A stretch of 64,000 nucleotides of DNA from NCBI GenBank assembly GCA_017654935.2, contig CM065699.1:21465110-21529109 (forward strand), written 5' to 3'. Below, piece by piece: positions 10,451 to 20,602 of this stretch (position 1 is its first letter; each line of letters starts with the position of its first letter). The position numbers and the translations under genes were made by a program. A model generated the notes under the pieces. The model saw nothing but the letters and a program-made list of their open reading frames with translations, was not told where the DNA came from and ran no database searches. The stretch is from Phymorhynchus buccinoides (Eukaryota; Mollusca; Gastropoda; Neogastropoda; Raphitomidae).

Positions 10451-11026
10451 CTGGCTCAGGGCTCCCAGGGATCCCCATTTGGGGGTCTATGAAGTACTAA
10501 AATTCTAAAGGACCCTCTAAAAGAATGTGCAGGGGGTCCCAGGGATGCGCTAGAAACATTCTTTTTAGCATTCGCAATGTCACTGGGACCCTCTATCCCG
10601 CCTCTAGGACTGGGACCCTTGTTTTGCGGGACGATTGGGAGCCCTGCAAGACTACTCGCAGACCGTCAATCTGTTCATAAAGAAGCAACATTCTGCCATG
10701 CTTGGGAAAGGAATAGGGATAGGGACGCAGTACCGTCAAAGCTCCTGTTTTCCACAAACAATCAAGCAAAAATCCCCCACTCTCACCCCTTCTCTCTCCC
10801 CCTAACCCCATCCCTCTCCTGCAGATTCCCGTCAAGCTAAGAATTTTCTTTTTTATGTCCTCTCTTCTCTTTCTTTAATCTTCTCTGGCCTCCTGGCCCT
10901 TTCTTCCGGCATATATGTGGTTGAACCTCCCCGGTTCCGTGGCATAATAATCAGTGTGTTGATTGTGGCCACGCACTGCGAAGAAGAAGAAGATCCTACA
11001 ATTACCAACAATTGAATAAAAACAAG
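10451..11026. other. Intergenic, nothing recognised
   Basis: Contains a GGGTCCCAGGGATGCG-type stretch and pyrimidine-rich sequence (10780-10890). A GAAGAAGAAG end at 10979-10992 may be another repeat tail. No exon supported. Confidence 0.4.
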
Positions 11027-11305
11027 AGATGAGTTCCCCTGCCTTCTGGAAGTTCTGAGCTTGTAATTTCCTCTTATCTGTCACTCTCTTTGACTCTGCC
11101 TTTTCCCTTTACTTGCTGTCATCTACTATCTTTCTGTCTTATTGGTCCATTCTCCTGCCATTTTTCAAAAAACACTTTCAAAAAGATTTCTTCCAGCCGA
11201 AGTTGGACTTGTTGGGCCTAACTATTTCTTACTTAGGCGCATGATGCATCTGCGCTCATAATTGACAGGAAACTGTCTTGAGCAATTGAAGAAGAAGAAG
11301 AAGAA
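11027..11305 (+). mobile_element. SINE-like repeat family B, plus-strand copy
   Basis: From TGAGTTCCCCTGCCTTCTGG through TTCTTCCAGCCGAAGTTGGA and GCGCATGATGCATCTGCGCTC to GAAGAAGAAGAAG. It is the same family as 4680-5018 and 32040-32385, inverted relative to them. Confidence 0.7.
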
Positions 11306-11312
11306 AATCTGT

Positions 11313-11558
11313 TTAACCCTTTCACCGCCAATGTCGCATTTATGCACCACAATGGTTGAACACCTATGTCACTAAAAGGCATCAAATCAGGGTCTGTTAT
11401 CCAAAGACCTTATTTTCTTAATTTTGGGAGGTAAGGATAGGCCTAATGTTATACATGTCACATCGGAATTCACAATATTGCAGATAATTTGTTTTCACTA
11501 CCCAGCTGAGCTTAATGGTATATTTTGGCTGAAAAATGGTTGGCGGCGAAAGGGTTAA
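11313..11558. mobile_element. piggyBac-type MITE (TTAA-flanked, CCCTTTCACCGCCA ends)
   Basis: 246 bp starting TTAACCCTTTCACCGCCA and ending TGGCGGCGAAAGGGTTAA. The inverted ends bounded by TTAA fit piggyBac-type insertion. Sister copies are at 17494-17728, 24046-24255, 31163-31405 and 34591-34832. This copy ends 27 bases before the acceptor of the exon holding the zinc-finger start codon. Confidence 0.8.
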
Positions 11559-11631
11559 TTTCTTAAATGCTTCCTGCTGTTTAGGTGACACTGGCAAGGT
11601 GGTGAACTCCCAACTCCCTTGATTCCACATC

Positions 11632-14006
11632 ATGGAAAATGCAGTGGACCAGTTTATATGTGGACAGTGCCAGGAAAAGTTGGACACTTTGACATCATTT
11701 CTGCTGCACAAAGTTCAGCGTGAGTATATAAATACTCCTCTAAACATTTTTTATTAAACTTAGTGCTGCTTGTCGGTTATTGTGGGGTGTCAAATATGGT
11801 TTGCGGCTTCAGGGCCTTGCATGTTTTGTACATATTGAATATGGACTTTAACTCAAACTAAATTTAACACGCAGTGACACACACATATTCACACACACAC
11901 ATACATGCTTTTTTGTAAAAAGCTTAATTTTTTTTAATGCCTTCCCTAACTGGCCCTGTTAACTCATTCGCATCGCAATGATTTTGAATTATTACAAAAA
12001 TAAAATCACTCCAGCCATACACACAAACAAAACTTACATAAACAAAAGGAGAAATGAAAGAAGATTACACATTTTTTTTACTTCAGGTTTAGACATAGGG
12101 AAGTGGTAGATCAGACTTTTTTAATATTTAGACTTTATAAAAATATAGACTATGTAGAAAAACTCCACACCAATTGGTTTTCCCACAACAAACCACTACA
12201 AAAGCAAAGTTAGAGGCAAAATGGTGGTCTAAGGGAGCAAAGCGAGTTTAGAAGTGACCACAGAAGTGCACTTAGATTTACTTCCCTTGAAGCAAATGCA
12301 TCAAATTGACAGTTATCTATTAATTCCACACATATATGGATGTAACGACTTTTAAGGGGTGTGTGCTCATTGTCACTGAATCATTGATGTCGTAAAGTTT
12401 GGCGGTTTCATGTCATATGTCTGTAATGATGGTTTTTGTTTTAGAACATTCAGGAAAGATATCCATGTAGAGACCATTTTTTTCAGATTGAGTCTAACAG
12501 GTCTCTTTTTTTCATTTGATAATAGAAGATTCTTTATGAAGATAGTTTCTCAAATTTTCTCTGGCAGTAAAGGGGTTAATATGACAAGTTTCTTGCTTTG
12601 TTGTTGTCTTTTCCTGATCCATATTTAATATGTTTTGTTGGCAGATGAGTGCCTATAGATAGATATTAATTAGTATTGCTAAAATGATTTATCTGCAGAT
12701 GTGGACATGGGCAAACCAGGTGGATGCCCTTTGTGTGGAATGGCATTTTCACGGCAAGTATCTCTTCGGGAACATTTGCATCGCAAACACAGCATTCCCG
12801 AGCTCAAAGTCCAAGGCAGCTCTGGAAAACGACGGAACCGTGTGAAAAATGAACCCTCAAACCAAGAGGCAGTTGCTGTTAAAATACCTAGTTCTGATAG
12901 TGAAGTGAAGATGGCTTCTGTCTGTGAGTCCTCAAATTTCATAGATCAGGAAACCATGCATGTCATTGTCGATCAGATCAAAGATGGCGATTTGAGACTG
13001 AGCACCGGTGACTTGTCAAGCACTGTTTTGCATGCTGACTGTTCTGTGGTTTATCACCCACACAGCTCAGCCACAGTGTTGTTAGACAGTTGTGGGGAGG
13101 AGGGGGGTGAATTTGGTCACTTGGTGGCACAAGTCAGTGAAGTTGCTTCTTCACATGCCTTTCAACCTCACAGCTTACAAACCGAGACAGACAGCTTGCA
13201 GAACCATTCGTTGGAACAGACAGTAACATTAGAGACCTCGTCACAATCTTTGGAACAGCATGTTCATCTTCTACACTCCGACTCTGAGCAGAAGTCTATG
13301 GCTGAGCAGAAAGCGTGTGTAGACGAAGCAGAAGCAGTTGTTGTGACTGTCCCAGCAACCAGAGATGCCACATCGACCTCTGTGAGTAAATTGGCCTATT
13401 CCTTGCAGCAGCAGCCGTCCAGCAACGCAGCACAGCAGGAAGAAGAGGCGGAGCTGGATTTTCTGTTTGTGCTGATGACCAATCACGTGAAGAGGAAATC
13501 GCTGAGCTACAATAAGCAGAGCTTCAGGTGCTTCCACTGCCAGTACAGGACGTTCTGGAGGCGTGCGCTGGTCAAGCACATGAGGGAGAGTCATTTGGAC
13601 AACTTGGCCATCCACCAGTGCATCGCGGTCAGCAACTCGGAGAAGATGCATGGTCAGCAGGTATTGTGCTTTTGTTTGTGTTCGCGTTGTACTGTTTTCT
13701 TTGCTGAAGGGGGTAAATATTGTTTTTGCCCTTGTCTCTCTGTTAAAAAAGCGTACTCTGAAAAGTTATGAATGAACTTTAACCCCTTCCCTGCCCAGTC
13801 CCATGTCTACTACATGGTGTGTGATGTCATTGATGATGTCATAACTTTTTATGTCATAGTCCTGGAATGATGGTTTTTTGGTTTAGACGAGTCAGGAAAG
13901 ATATATGTCTAGATCATTTTCTCAGATTGAGTCTAACCGGTCTCTTTTAAATTTTATAATAAAAACATCAATAATTTATGTTTTCCTCTGGCAGTGAAGG
14001 GATTAA

Positions 14007-14037
<31 letters not shown>

Positions 14038-17026
14038 CACATTCATAACGGGAGTAAACGGTAGTTCCTGGAAGGGGCTGAACATTGTGTCCAAAGCAGG
14101 AATAAAGTTTTGTTAAAAAAGGTTGTTTCTTTTGTCTGCATGTTTTGAAACAGAAAATTGTAAGGCTTAACTCTTTCTCTGCCTCTATGCCCAGTGTCTA
14201 CTACCGGAATGTGTGATGTCATAACTTTTCATATTGCATTCAATAACAAGCATGATAAAATGTATGTATGTTACTTTGTCTTGTCTAGATACTAAAAAAA
14301 AAAAAAAAAAAAAAAAAATCTCTGCTTGCTCATTTGATTAAATTGAACATTGCAAATGTAATGTTACTTGGATTTTGCAGGTGATGAAAATGTCAGAATA
14401 TCTGGGAGTGTTGGCAAAACAACGAAAACAGATCAATGGTCACCGCATTCGTGGAGTGGAAAAACAAGATCTTCCTGGCTACCATCCATGCAGTAAATGT
14501 GACAAGGTAAATATCTGAATGGTGAATAGAACTTTAGTCAATGAATATTGAAAATAGAATAATTTTGACAAACAAATGAGTTGTATGCCTGGTATAGAAA
14601 TGAAAGTTGTTAATGAGTAAATTAAGTGCCATAATATTGGGACAACCTCTCAGAAGCAAAAAACCAGACAAGTTGTTTAGGCAGAAAACCAGATAAGTTG
14701 TGTTTTTTATTCAAAAAAAAAAAATGGAACTGGGTTTGACTTTTACTTCAATTAATTGTTTGTTTCCTTACGTTGGTTTTTAAATGCAAAACCTAAAGGC
14801 AATAAAGATGATAAATTGATTGACTGAATAACACTCATAGAAAAACGTTTTCCTAACTATACAAAGAAACCTAACAGTAATGCATATTTATGATGATAAA
14901 AATAACACAGCCAGCCAGAAATGGAACAGTTTAGTGGATTTTTTTTTTGACTCATTCTGTCAAATGCCTACAAATTGTCAGGCACACTAGTGCAGCCATC
15001 AACACCTGTACCCAACAAATTGTCGGGCACAGACGCCCCACTTACATTTGCTGTCAGTCTCACAATTAATAAATAGAGAGAGCTTACTCTCTGAGCATTT
15101 TGATTGGAATGACTTGATGAACTCACACAGTGTGATTTGGAAGCATTAACTTGAGCTTTTTTTGTAAGTTAGTTTTATTGTTGTAAAATTTGTGTCTCTC
15201 TCCCGGAAACCACTGGCTGGAAGTGCAGCCCGCAGGTCAAATAGCAGAGGGTCAACATTGTATGTGGTTGTGTGAACAATAGGGAATAAAAGAAAGTTAG
15301 CAGGGTAAATACAGGATAAAGAAAGCGGAAAGGGAATGTGTTAACAGATCTGCACATACATGTATATATTGAACAGACTCTACCATCCTACCTCTCAAGT
15401 GCTCTCCAAACTTACACTCCTTCTCGCTCACTCCGATCTTCCCATGCCAAACTGTTGAAAGTTCCTAAAGTGAATTTAAAGTCTTTTGGACAACGCAGTT
15501 TTAGTTTTTGCGCCCCCACTGTCTGGAACTCCTTGCCTGTGCACCTCCGTCACAATTCAGCACTTCCCGCTTTCAAAACCCAAATGAAAACTCACTTGTT
15601 TCAAAGAGCTTTCTCTCTCTAACTTTTCACATTAATTAGATGATGATCGAATGAATGTGTATGTTAGCCCAATTGAGTGTGAATCAGTGAATGTGAGCGC
15701 CTTGAGTTTAATTCTAAAGAAAGGTGCTATATAAATACTATGTATTATTATTATTATATGATTTCAGGTGTTTGGACGTCTGCGGTACCTGCGGAAACAC
15801 CAGGCGATCCACAAGGCGGAGAAGAAGTTCCTGTGCGACGACTGTGGAAAGGCCTTCAAGACCAAGGGCTACCTGGTGGCGCATCGCCAGACCCACCAGA
15901 CCAAGGTGTGTGTGTGTTGTAACATGACTAATGTGGGAAACCGCAGTGTGTGCTTCATTTACTTAGTAATGTTATTTTCCAGTTTTTGTGACTTTATTAC
16001 TAACAGTAACATAGATGATTTGTTTGTTGTTTGTTTTTTCAATACTTTTTGTGTGTATGTGTATATTCCCTTGAAATCATGTAATATGTAAATACAGGTA
16101 ACCGCAGAGTGGTTTTTCTTTTAGTGATGTTCTTTTTGTGCTCTTGGTACTTGTCACAAATTTTGCTGTTTTTATTATTTATTTAAATACTTTGTCGTTT
16201 TCCAATCTTGTCATTGTTAAAACGCATAGAGCATTTTCATTGGATCATTGCGCTACATTAATGAAATGATGATGATTATTATTATTATTATAAGGTGTAC
16301 CGGTGCAGCCAGTGCGACTTCAGCTCCTCCATCAACGCCCTCATCCACGCCCACCGCCAGCTGCACAGCGACGGCAGCGTCATCTGCGATGTCTGTGGCT
16401 CCGCCTACAATGACCGCGCCACGCTCAAGAAGCACAAGCAGGTGCACGACGAATCCCGGCCCTACCCTTGCGGCTACCCCGGCTGCACGTGGAGGTTCAA
16501 AACCGAGGTGATGTGCCGGGCGCACTACCGCGCGCACACAACGTCCGGGCGCTTCGTCTGCCACATGTGTACGTACGTTTTCCGCCACAAGCACCACCTG
16601 CAGCGCCACCTTGCGAAGGTTCATGGCATGGACGACGCCACGGTTTACCACTCTACTAAAAATGTTGCCCCTACGAAAGTCGTGGCTATCGAAAACTGTG
16701 AGGACAAGGAGTATGTGAAGGTGTTGAGGGACGATGAAGGTCAGCCCATTTCGGACACGGTCAGTTTGATTGTGGACACAGGTCTCAGCTCGGAGCAGCT
16801 GCAGTCGGTGCTGGAGAGTGGTCAGTTTGTGATAGCCACCGATGACAGTGACAGTGCGGTGAACTATGAGATTGCCAACATCGCGATGAATGTCAGCTAC
16901 GACACACTGACCGACACTTCTGTGTCAGAAGGGCAGACAGTGTTTATTCCCAACGAGGCAGAGTGTTCACAGATAATATTTCAGCATGAGCAAGACACTG
17001 TGCCTTCTTCTAATGTGGAAACGTAA
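11632..17026 (+). CDS. C2H2 zinc-finger protein (nine fingers, 681 residues, complete)
   Basis: Probably a nuclear DNA-binding transcription regulator; orthologue not recognised. Coding exons: 11632-11719, 12699-13660, 14381-14506, 15768-15905, 16295-17026 (stop TAA). The first intron splits a codon after one base; the joined codon is His, which completes finger 1 (C-X2-C-X12-H-X3-H) and confirms the splice. The other introns fall between codons and each following exon starts GTG. Fingers: 1 near residues 10-30; 2 (CPLCGMAFSRQ) near 40; 3 (CFHCQYRTFWRRA) near 310; six more from CSKCDKVFGRL onward, ending CHMCTYVFRHKH. Between fingers 2 and 3 lie about 250 Ser/Gln/Glu-rich residues; the last 125 residues are acidic and finger-free. 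The ATG exon begins after an acceptor at 11583-11584, so a 5' UTR exon lies upstream, not located. Finger linkers are not the TGEKP type. Confidence 0.88.
12355..12579. mobile_element. piggyBac-type MITE, GGCAGTCAAGGGGTTAA family, left end decayed
   Basis: The right end CTCTGGCAGTAAAGGGGTTAA and internal pieces (AGATTGAGTCTAACAGGTCTC, GGAAAGATAT) match 13779-14006. Lies in zinc-finger intron 1. Confidence 0.6.
13779..14006. mobile_element. piggyBac-type MITE, TTAACCCCTT family
   Basis: Starts TTAACCCCTTCCCTGCCCAG and ends CTGGCAGTGAAGGGATTAA; inverted ends with TTAA borders. The same family as 12355-12579 and 19529-19757. Lies in zinc-finger intron 2, 118 bases after the exon 2 donor. Confidence 0.75.
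14167..14320. mobile_element. Truncated piggyBac-type MITE of the TTAACCCCTT family
   Basis: TTAACTCTTTCTCTGCC followed by CCAGTGTCTACTACCGGAA and GTGTGATGTCATAACTTTT matches the left half of 13779-14006. The right half is missing and ends in an A-rich tract (14293-14318). Confidence 0.55.
14507..15339. other. Zinc-finger intron 3, left part, nothing recognised
   Basis: AT-rich intron with a short A run (14716-14724). GACAAATTGTCGGGCACA-like words repeat at about 14975 and 15015 (ATTGTCAGGCACACTA, ATTGTCGGGCACAGAC), too little to define an element. Confidence 0.45.
15340..15757 (+). mobile_element. 5'-truncated LINE (C-terminus plus 3' tail)
   Basis: The frame 15338-15622 encodes a typical LINE C-terminus (FSFCAPTVWNSLPVHLRHN, then FKTQMKTHLFQRAFSL and stop). 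About 130 bases later come GCGCCTTGAGTTTAATTC, GGTGCTATATAAATACTATG and (ATT)n, the 3' tail. Same strand as the host gene, inside zinc-finger intron 3, ending ten bases before the exon 4 acceptor. Confidence 0.8.
15906..16294. other. Zinc-finger intron 4 with LINE-tail-like 3' end
   Basis: The 3' end holds GATCATTGCGCTACATTAATG and then GATGATGATT(ATT)n up to the acceptor at 16293-16294. This resembles the GCGC...ATT LINE tails at 4405-4487 and 15700-15757. The acceptor therefore lies in an ATT microsatellite instead of a normal pyrimidine tract. Confidence 0.55.
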
Positions 17027-17039
17027 AATACCTGGTAGT

Positions 17040-17345
17040 TATGTTGCCTTGGCTTAAACAGTTAAGGCTATATCAGACCAATTGACATAGGCTAGAACAC
17101 CAAGGCTACATCCAAATGTTGTTATGCTATGCATAGTTATGCAGGGATTGTCTTTAGCCATGACAAGCTCCTAGCATAACATCATCAGTCTCCAAAATCC
17201 CCCGAAGACGGAGCGTGGCTGTCAAAAACAGTCACACACGTAATGTTCTCATCCCTAGCTGATGCTTTTGTACCATAGTGTTCAAGTGCTTCGGCTGTTG
17301 GGATGATTCTTGGAGTCTTTTAGCCAGGATACGTCAACCACAACA
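17040..17345. repeat. Dispersed repeat family C, about 300 bp
   Basis: Closely matches 19799-20100. Shared words are GCCATGACAAGCTCC, AGCATAACATCATCAGTCT, AATCCCCCGAAGACGGAG, CACACACGTAATGTTCTCAT and GTCTTTTAGCCAGG. It starts about 15 bases after the zinc-finger stop codon, so it forms much of the 3' UTR. It resembles mollusc SINE 3' regions (from memory). Confidence 0.7.
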
Positions 17346-17493
17346 AATGTGTTGTCTTGTTTGATAGTATGTTTTATAATTTTATGTTCTGTATGCTGAT
17401 TTTATGAGTAAATTTTGGTATTGAATTTTGGTCCTGTCTTCTCTTTTCTTTTCCACATGCCCATGGCATTGTATGTTTTGTTTGTTTTTGTTT

Positions 17494-17728
17494 TTAACCC
17501 TTTCACCGCCAATGTCGCATTTATGCACCACAATGTCACTACAAGGCATTACAATCAGAGCCTGTTATCTGAAGACCCTTTTTTCGAAATTTTGGGAGGT
17601 AAGGATAGGCCTAATGTTATACATGTCACAGAGGAATTCGCAATATTGCAGATCTTTTTTATTCTCTACCCAGGTAAGTCTAATGGTATTTTTTGGGCTG
17701 AATAATGGCTGGCGGCAAAAGGGTTAAA
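17494..17728. mobile_element. piggyBac-type MITE (CCCTTTCACCGCCA ends)
   Basis: TTAACCCTTTCACCGCCA at the left and TGGCGGCAAAAGGGTTAA at the right. Sister of 11313-11558 in the same orientation, so the two copies flank the zinc-finger gene. Confidence 0.8.
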
Positions 17729-18321
17729 GTGTGTGTTTGCATATGTGTGTGTTGTGTTGATTGTGCACTTTTCTAAATCCATCTCCTGTACTGTCACACC
17801 CGGGTTTGTCAGGTTATAGTCCTGAAACCAGCTGTCCATTGAACATCAAGAGGCAGCCCTCCTAAGGAGACACTGCATTGGTTTACCAGACCTGTTTACT
17901 CTTTTCGAGTAGCATTCTACTCATTTTGGACCTCTACTACTCTTCAAAATTGAAAATAATGCTCTTTACTACTCATTTTTAGTGAACATTGTTTGATGGT
18001 TTAATGAATAAAACTACACATTTTGCATAAAAACTACTCATTTCAGCTATCCAGACTACTCAAGACTTGTGTAGGGGGTAAACAGGTCTGGTTTGGGGAG
18101 TTCAGTGGAATGTGTCATTTAGAACATGATATGCAGGACATGAACTACTAGAGATCCAACTATGACATGAACAGGTGAGGTTGTGCTGTTGGCTTTGATC
18201 AAAATGCGCTTAAACGACATTGAGTGGACTACACAAGTGACAACAAAAGGCAAGCACGGCAAGAACTTTGGTCTACAACAGCATTTTTATTTCAAGGCTT
18301 TTTATGATTTTTATTGACAAA
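17729..18321. other. Intergenic, nothing recognised
   Basis: No exon supported. ACTCATTTT-like words recur around 17890-18070 without a clear unit. An AATAAA lies at 18007-18012. Confidence 0.4.
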
Positions 18322-19005
18322 GATGGTATTTGGTACTTTATAGTCACAAAGGCGTCTGTGAAATTCGGGTTGCTCCCACTTGGAGAGTGTGTCGCAGCTT
18401 GGAGAGCACGCCACCCATTTTTGAATGTTTTCTATTTCCATGTGCTTTTTGTGTAACTGATGAGGTAGGGGGGGGGGGGGGGGGGGGGGATACATTTTGA
18501 CCAAATGACAATTTTTTTCGTTGCCACTGGGTTTAACGTATGCTAAGTGCATGGGCACACGGGACCTTGGTTTATTGTCTGATCAGAAAGACTCCACGTT
18601 CAGACCTAGTGCAGAGTGAGAGAAAAAATCCCCATGTACCCAGGCTCGAACTCGGGTTTATTGCAAGGGTGCTCCTGGGAAATTTCAACAAACCTGCAAA
18701 GGGGGTGGCCCCAGCTCAGTGCTGGGGCAGCACACACACACACACATTTACTGTTTTTTTCACCCCTCTAGACTAGTACAAGTGCTACATTCCTTTGAAT
18801 ATAGCAAATGCTTATAATATATAGACCCTTTTTATTGTACAAGTGTGTGTGTGTGTGTAAGAAAACCGTTGCTTCTCAAATTCTCATAATCCGGCGACGC
18901 CAGCTCTAGGCAATTTAAAAATCCTGCAAGAAGGAGCATCCATCATGTTATTGTATACAACTTACAAGGCGAACGCGTCACCTCTGTGCCACTCCCACTT
19001 TGGAT
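18322..19005 (-). mobile_element. SINE family A split by a later insertion
   Basis: The tail and body (18322-18667) read like the copy at 51868-52255 up to box B (reverse of CTCGAACTCGGG, about 18647-18658) and TTTATTGCAAG. The rest of the tRNA head (AGGCGAACGCGTCACCTCTGTGCC, with box A reversed) resumes at about 18952-19005. About 285 bp of foreign sequence, with CA and GT runs, lies between. Confidence 0.75.
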
Positions 19006-19182
19006 GCTAATATCACTCAGACTGAGTGTTAGCAAAAGGCTGCCTAACTTGTTCCACGTTGATCCAGTACACTGTACAGAACGATTCCTTAAAATACAAT
19101 TTAAAAGCTGTACAATGATCAAAAGCAGGTGCAAATACAGTCAAACCTCTATTTTAAGATTTCCAAAGTCAGGAAAAATCGG

Positions 19183-19527
19183 TCTTAACTTGGAGGGGTC
19201 TTGTAACGGAGGTCAGTTTTAAACATAAGTTATAGTAGGATACATTACATCCGTGCCCAAAAAATCAGTCTTAACTTGGAGGGGTCTTGTAACGGAGGTC
19301 AGTTTTAAACATAAGTTATAGTAGGATACATTACATCCGTGCCCAAAAAATCAGTCTTAACTTGGAGGGGTCTTGTAACGGAGGTCAGTTTTAAACATAA
19401 GTTATAGTAGGATACATTACATCCGTGCCCAAAAAATCAGTCTTAACTTGGAGGGGTCTTGTAACGGAGGTCAGTTTTAAACATAAGTTATAGTAGGATA
19501 CATTACATCCGTGCCCAAAAATTCAGT
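19183..19527. repeat. 86-bp tandem repeat, four units
   Basis: Units start TCTTAACTTGGAGGGGTC at 19183, 19269, 19355 and 19441 and are nearly identical, pointing to recent expansion or conversion. Confidence 0.9.
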
Positions 19528-19528
19528 C

Positions 19529-19757
19529 TTAACCCCTTGACTGCCACCAACGTATCACGTACTGACCTGATGACATCACTGATGATGTTATCAGATGAAG
19601 AGGAATAACCCGGATATGTTGGCTTTTGCTCTAACACAGTCAAGAGAGTCATATCCCCAGACCGTTTTCCCAGATTGGCTCTACCAGTTGTCTTTTTTTA
19701 TGGCATGATTTGCCCAATTATTTTTTCTTTAATTTTCTCTGGCAGTCAAGGGGTTAA
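19529..19757. mobile_element. piggyBac-type MITE, TTAACCCCTTGACTGCC family
   Basis: TTAACCCCTTGACTGCC at the left and GGCAGTCAAGGGGTTAA at the right are exact inverted repeats with TTAA borders. It interrupts the 86-bp array. Best-preserved copy of its family (see 13779-14006). Confidence 0.85.
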
Positions 19758-19798
19758 ATGAGAGGAGGTCTTTTAACGGAGAGTCTTATAACAGAAGT

Positions 19799-20100
19799 AT
19801 GCCTTGGCATGAGGCTGTGTCAGACCAGTTGACATAAGCTAGAACGCCAAGGCTACATCAAAATGCTGTTATGCTCAGAATGGTTGTGTGGGGATTGTCT
19901 TAAGCCATGACAAGCTCCCAGCATAACATCATCAGTCTAAAATCCCCCGAAGACGGAGTGTGGCTGCCCACATGGCGGGGTAATCAAAAATGGTCACACA
20001 CGTAATGTTCTCATCCCTAGCTGATGCATTTGTACCTTAGTGTTCAAGTGCTTCTCGCTGTTGGGATGATCCCTGGAGTCTTTTAGCCAGGGTAAGCCAA
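19799..20100. repeat. Dispersed repeat family C, second copy
   Basis: Same family and orientation as 17040-17345; includes AAAATCCCCCGAAGACGGAG and CATGGCGGGGTAATC. Confidence 0.7.
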
Positions 20101-20137
20101 CCAACCAACCAACCATAAAAACAGAAGTTTGACTGTA

Positions 20138-20602
20138 ATCACAAGGAAATTATTTTGTTTTACCTCTACCCCAAACATCTTTTTTTCACATTCTGATGCG
20201 AACAAGTGTACCCAAAAACATTCATCCCATTTCTGGAATAACAAAGAAATAGTTTTCTTCTTTTTTATTTCACACAACACAGTTATAAACCAACCAGTAA
20301 TCGAACAACTTAATCTCTAATTCAGTACTAATCATTAATGGTTACTTTTAAGAATAATTATTTTCACAGTAAAATTAGCCTTGAACACAGTTGAACAGCT
20401 TTTTGTAAAACATTTGAGAAGTTCTATTCTGAGTACTCTGATCATGACTTTGCATTAAACCTCTGTAATCAGTGTTTCACTCTCACTCTGTATCCAAAAC
20501 GAACTGTTCACTGACTCGTTGACTGGTCTCTTGACAAAAATGACAGGGTATTCTAATATAAAACCCAGCTAACTACAGTACATGGAAAGAGGGGAAACAA
20601 AC
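20138..20602 (-). other. NDUFB9 3' flank
   Basis: On minus this follows the NDUFB9 stop. An AATAAA (reverse of TTTATT, near 20263-20268) about 335 bases after the stop could be the poly(A) signal. No other feature seen. Confidence 0.4.

Larger units (their letters stand above)
19137..20137. mobile_element. DNA element with TACAGTCAAAC ends, internal tandem repeat and nested insertions
   Basis: Ends are TACAGTCAAACCTCTATT (left) and AACAGAAGTTTGACTGTA (right), inverted with two mismatches over 18 bases. The interior holds four 86-bp repeats (19183-19527, GTCTTAACTTGGAGGGG), a TTAA MITE (19529-19757) and a family C repeat (19799-20100). The ends resemble the TA-flanked element at 22298-22459. 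No transposase seen. Confidence 0.55.

Noticed and set aside
13271..13651. A 126-codon minus frame
   Set aside because: It is the antisense shadow of the zinc-finger exon 2.
16253..16651. A 132-codon minus frame
   Set aside because: Antisense shadow of the GC-rich finger exon.
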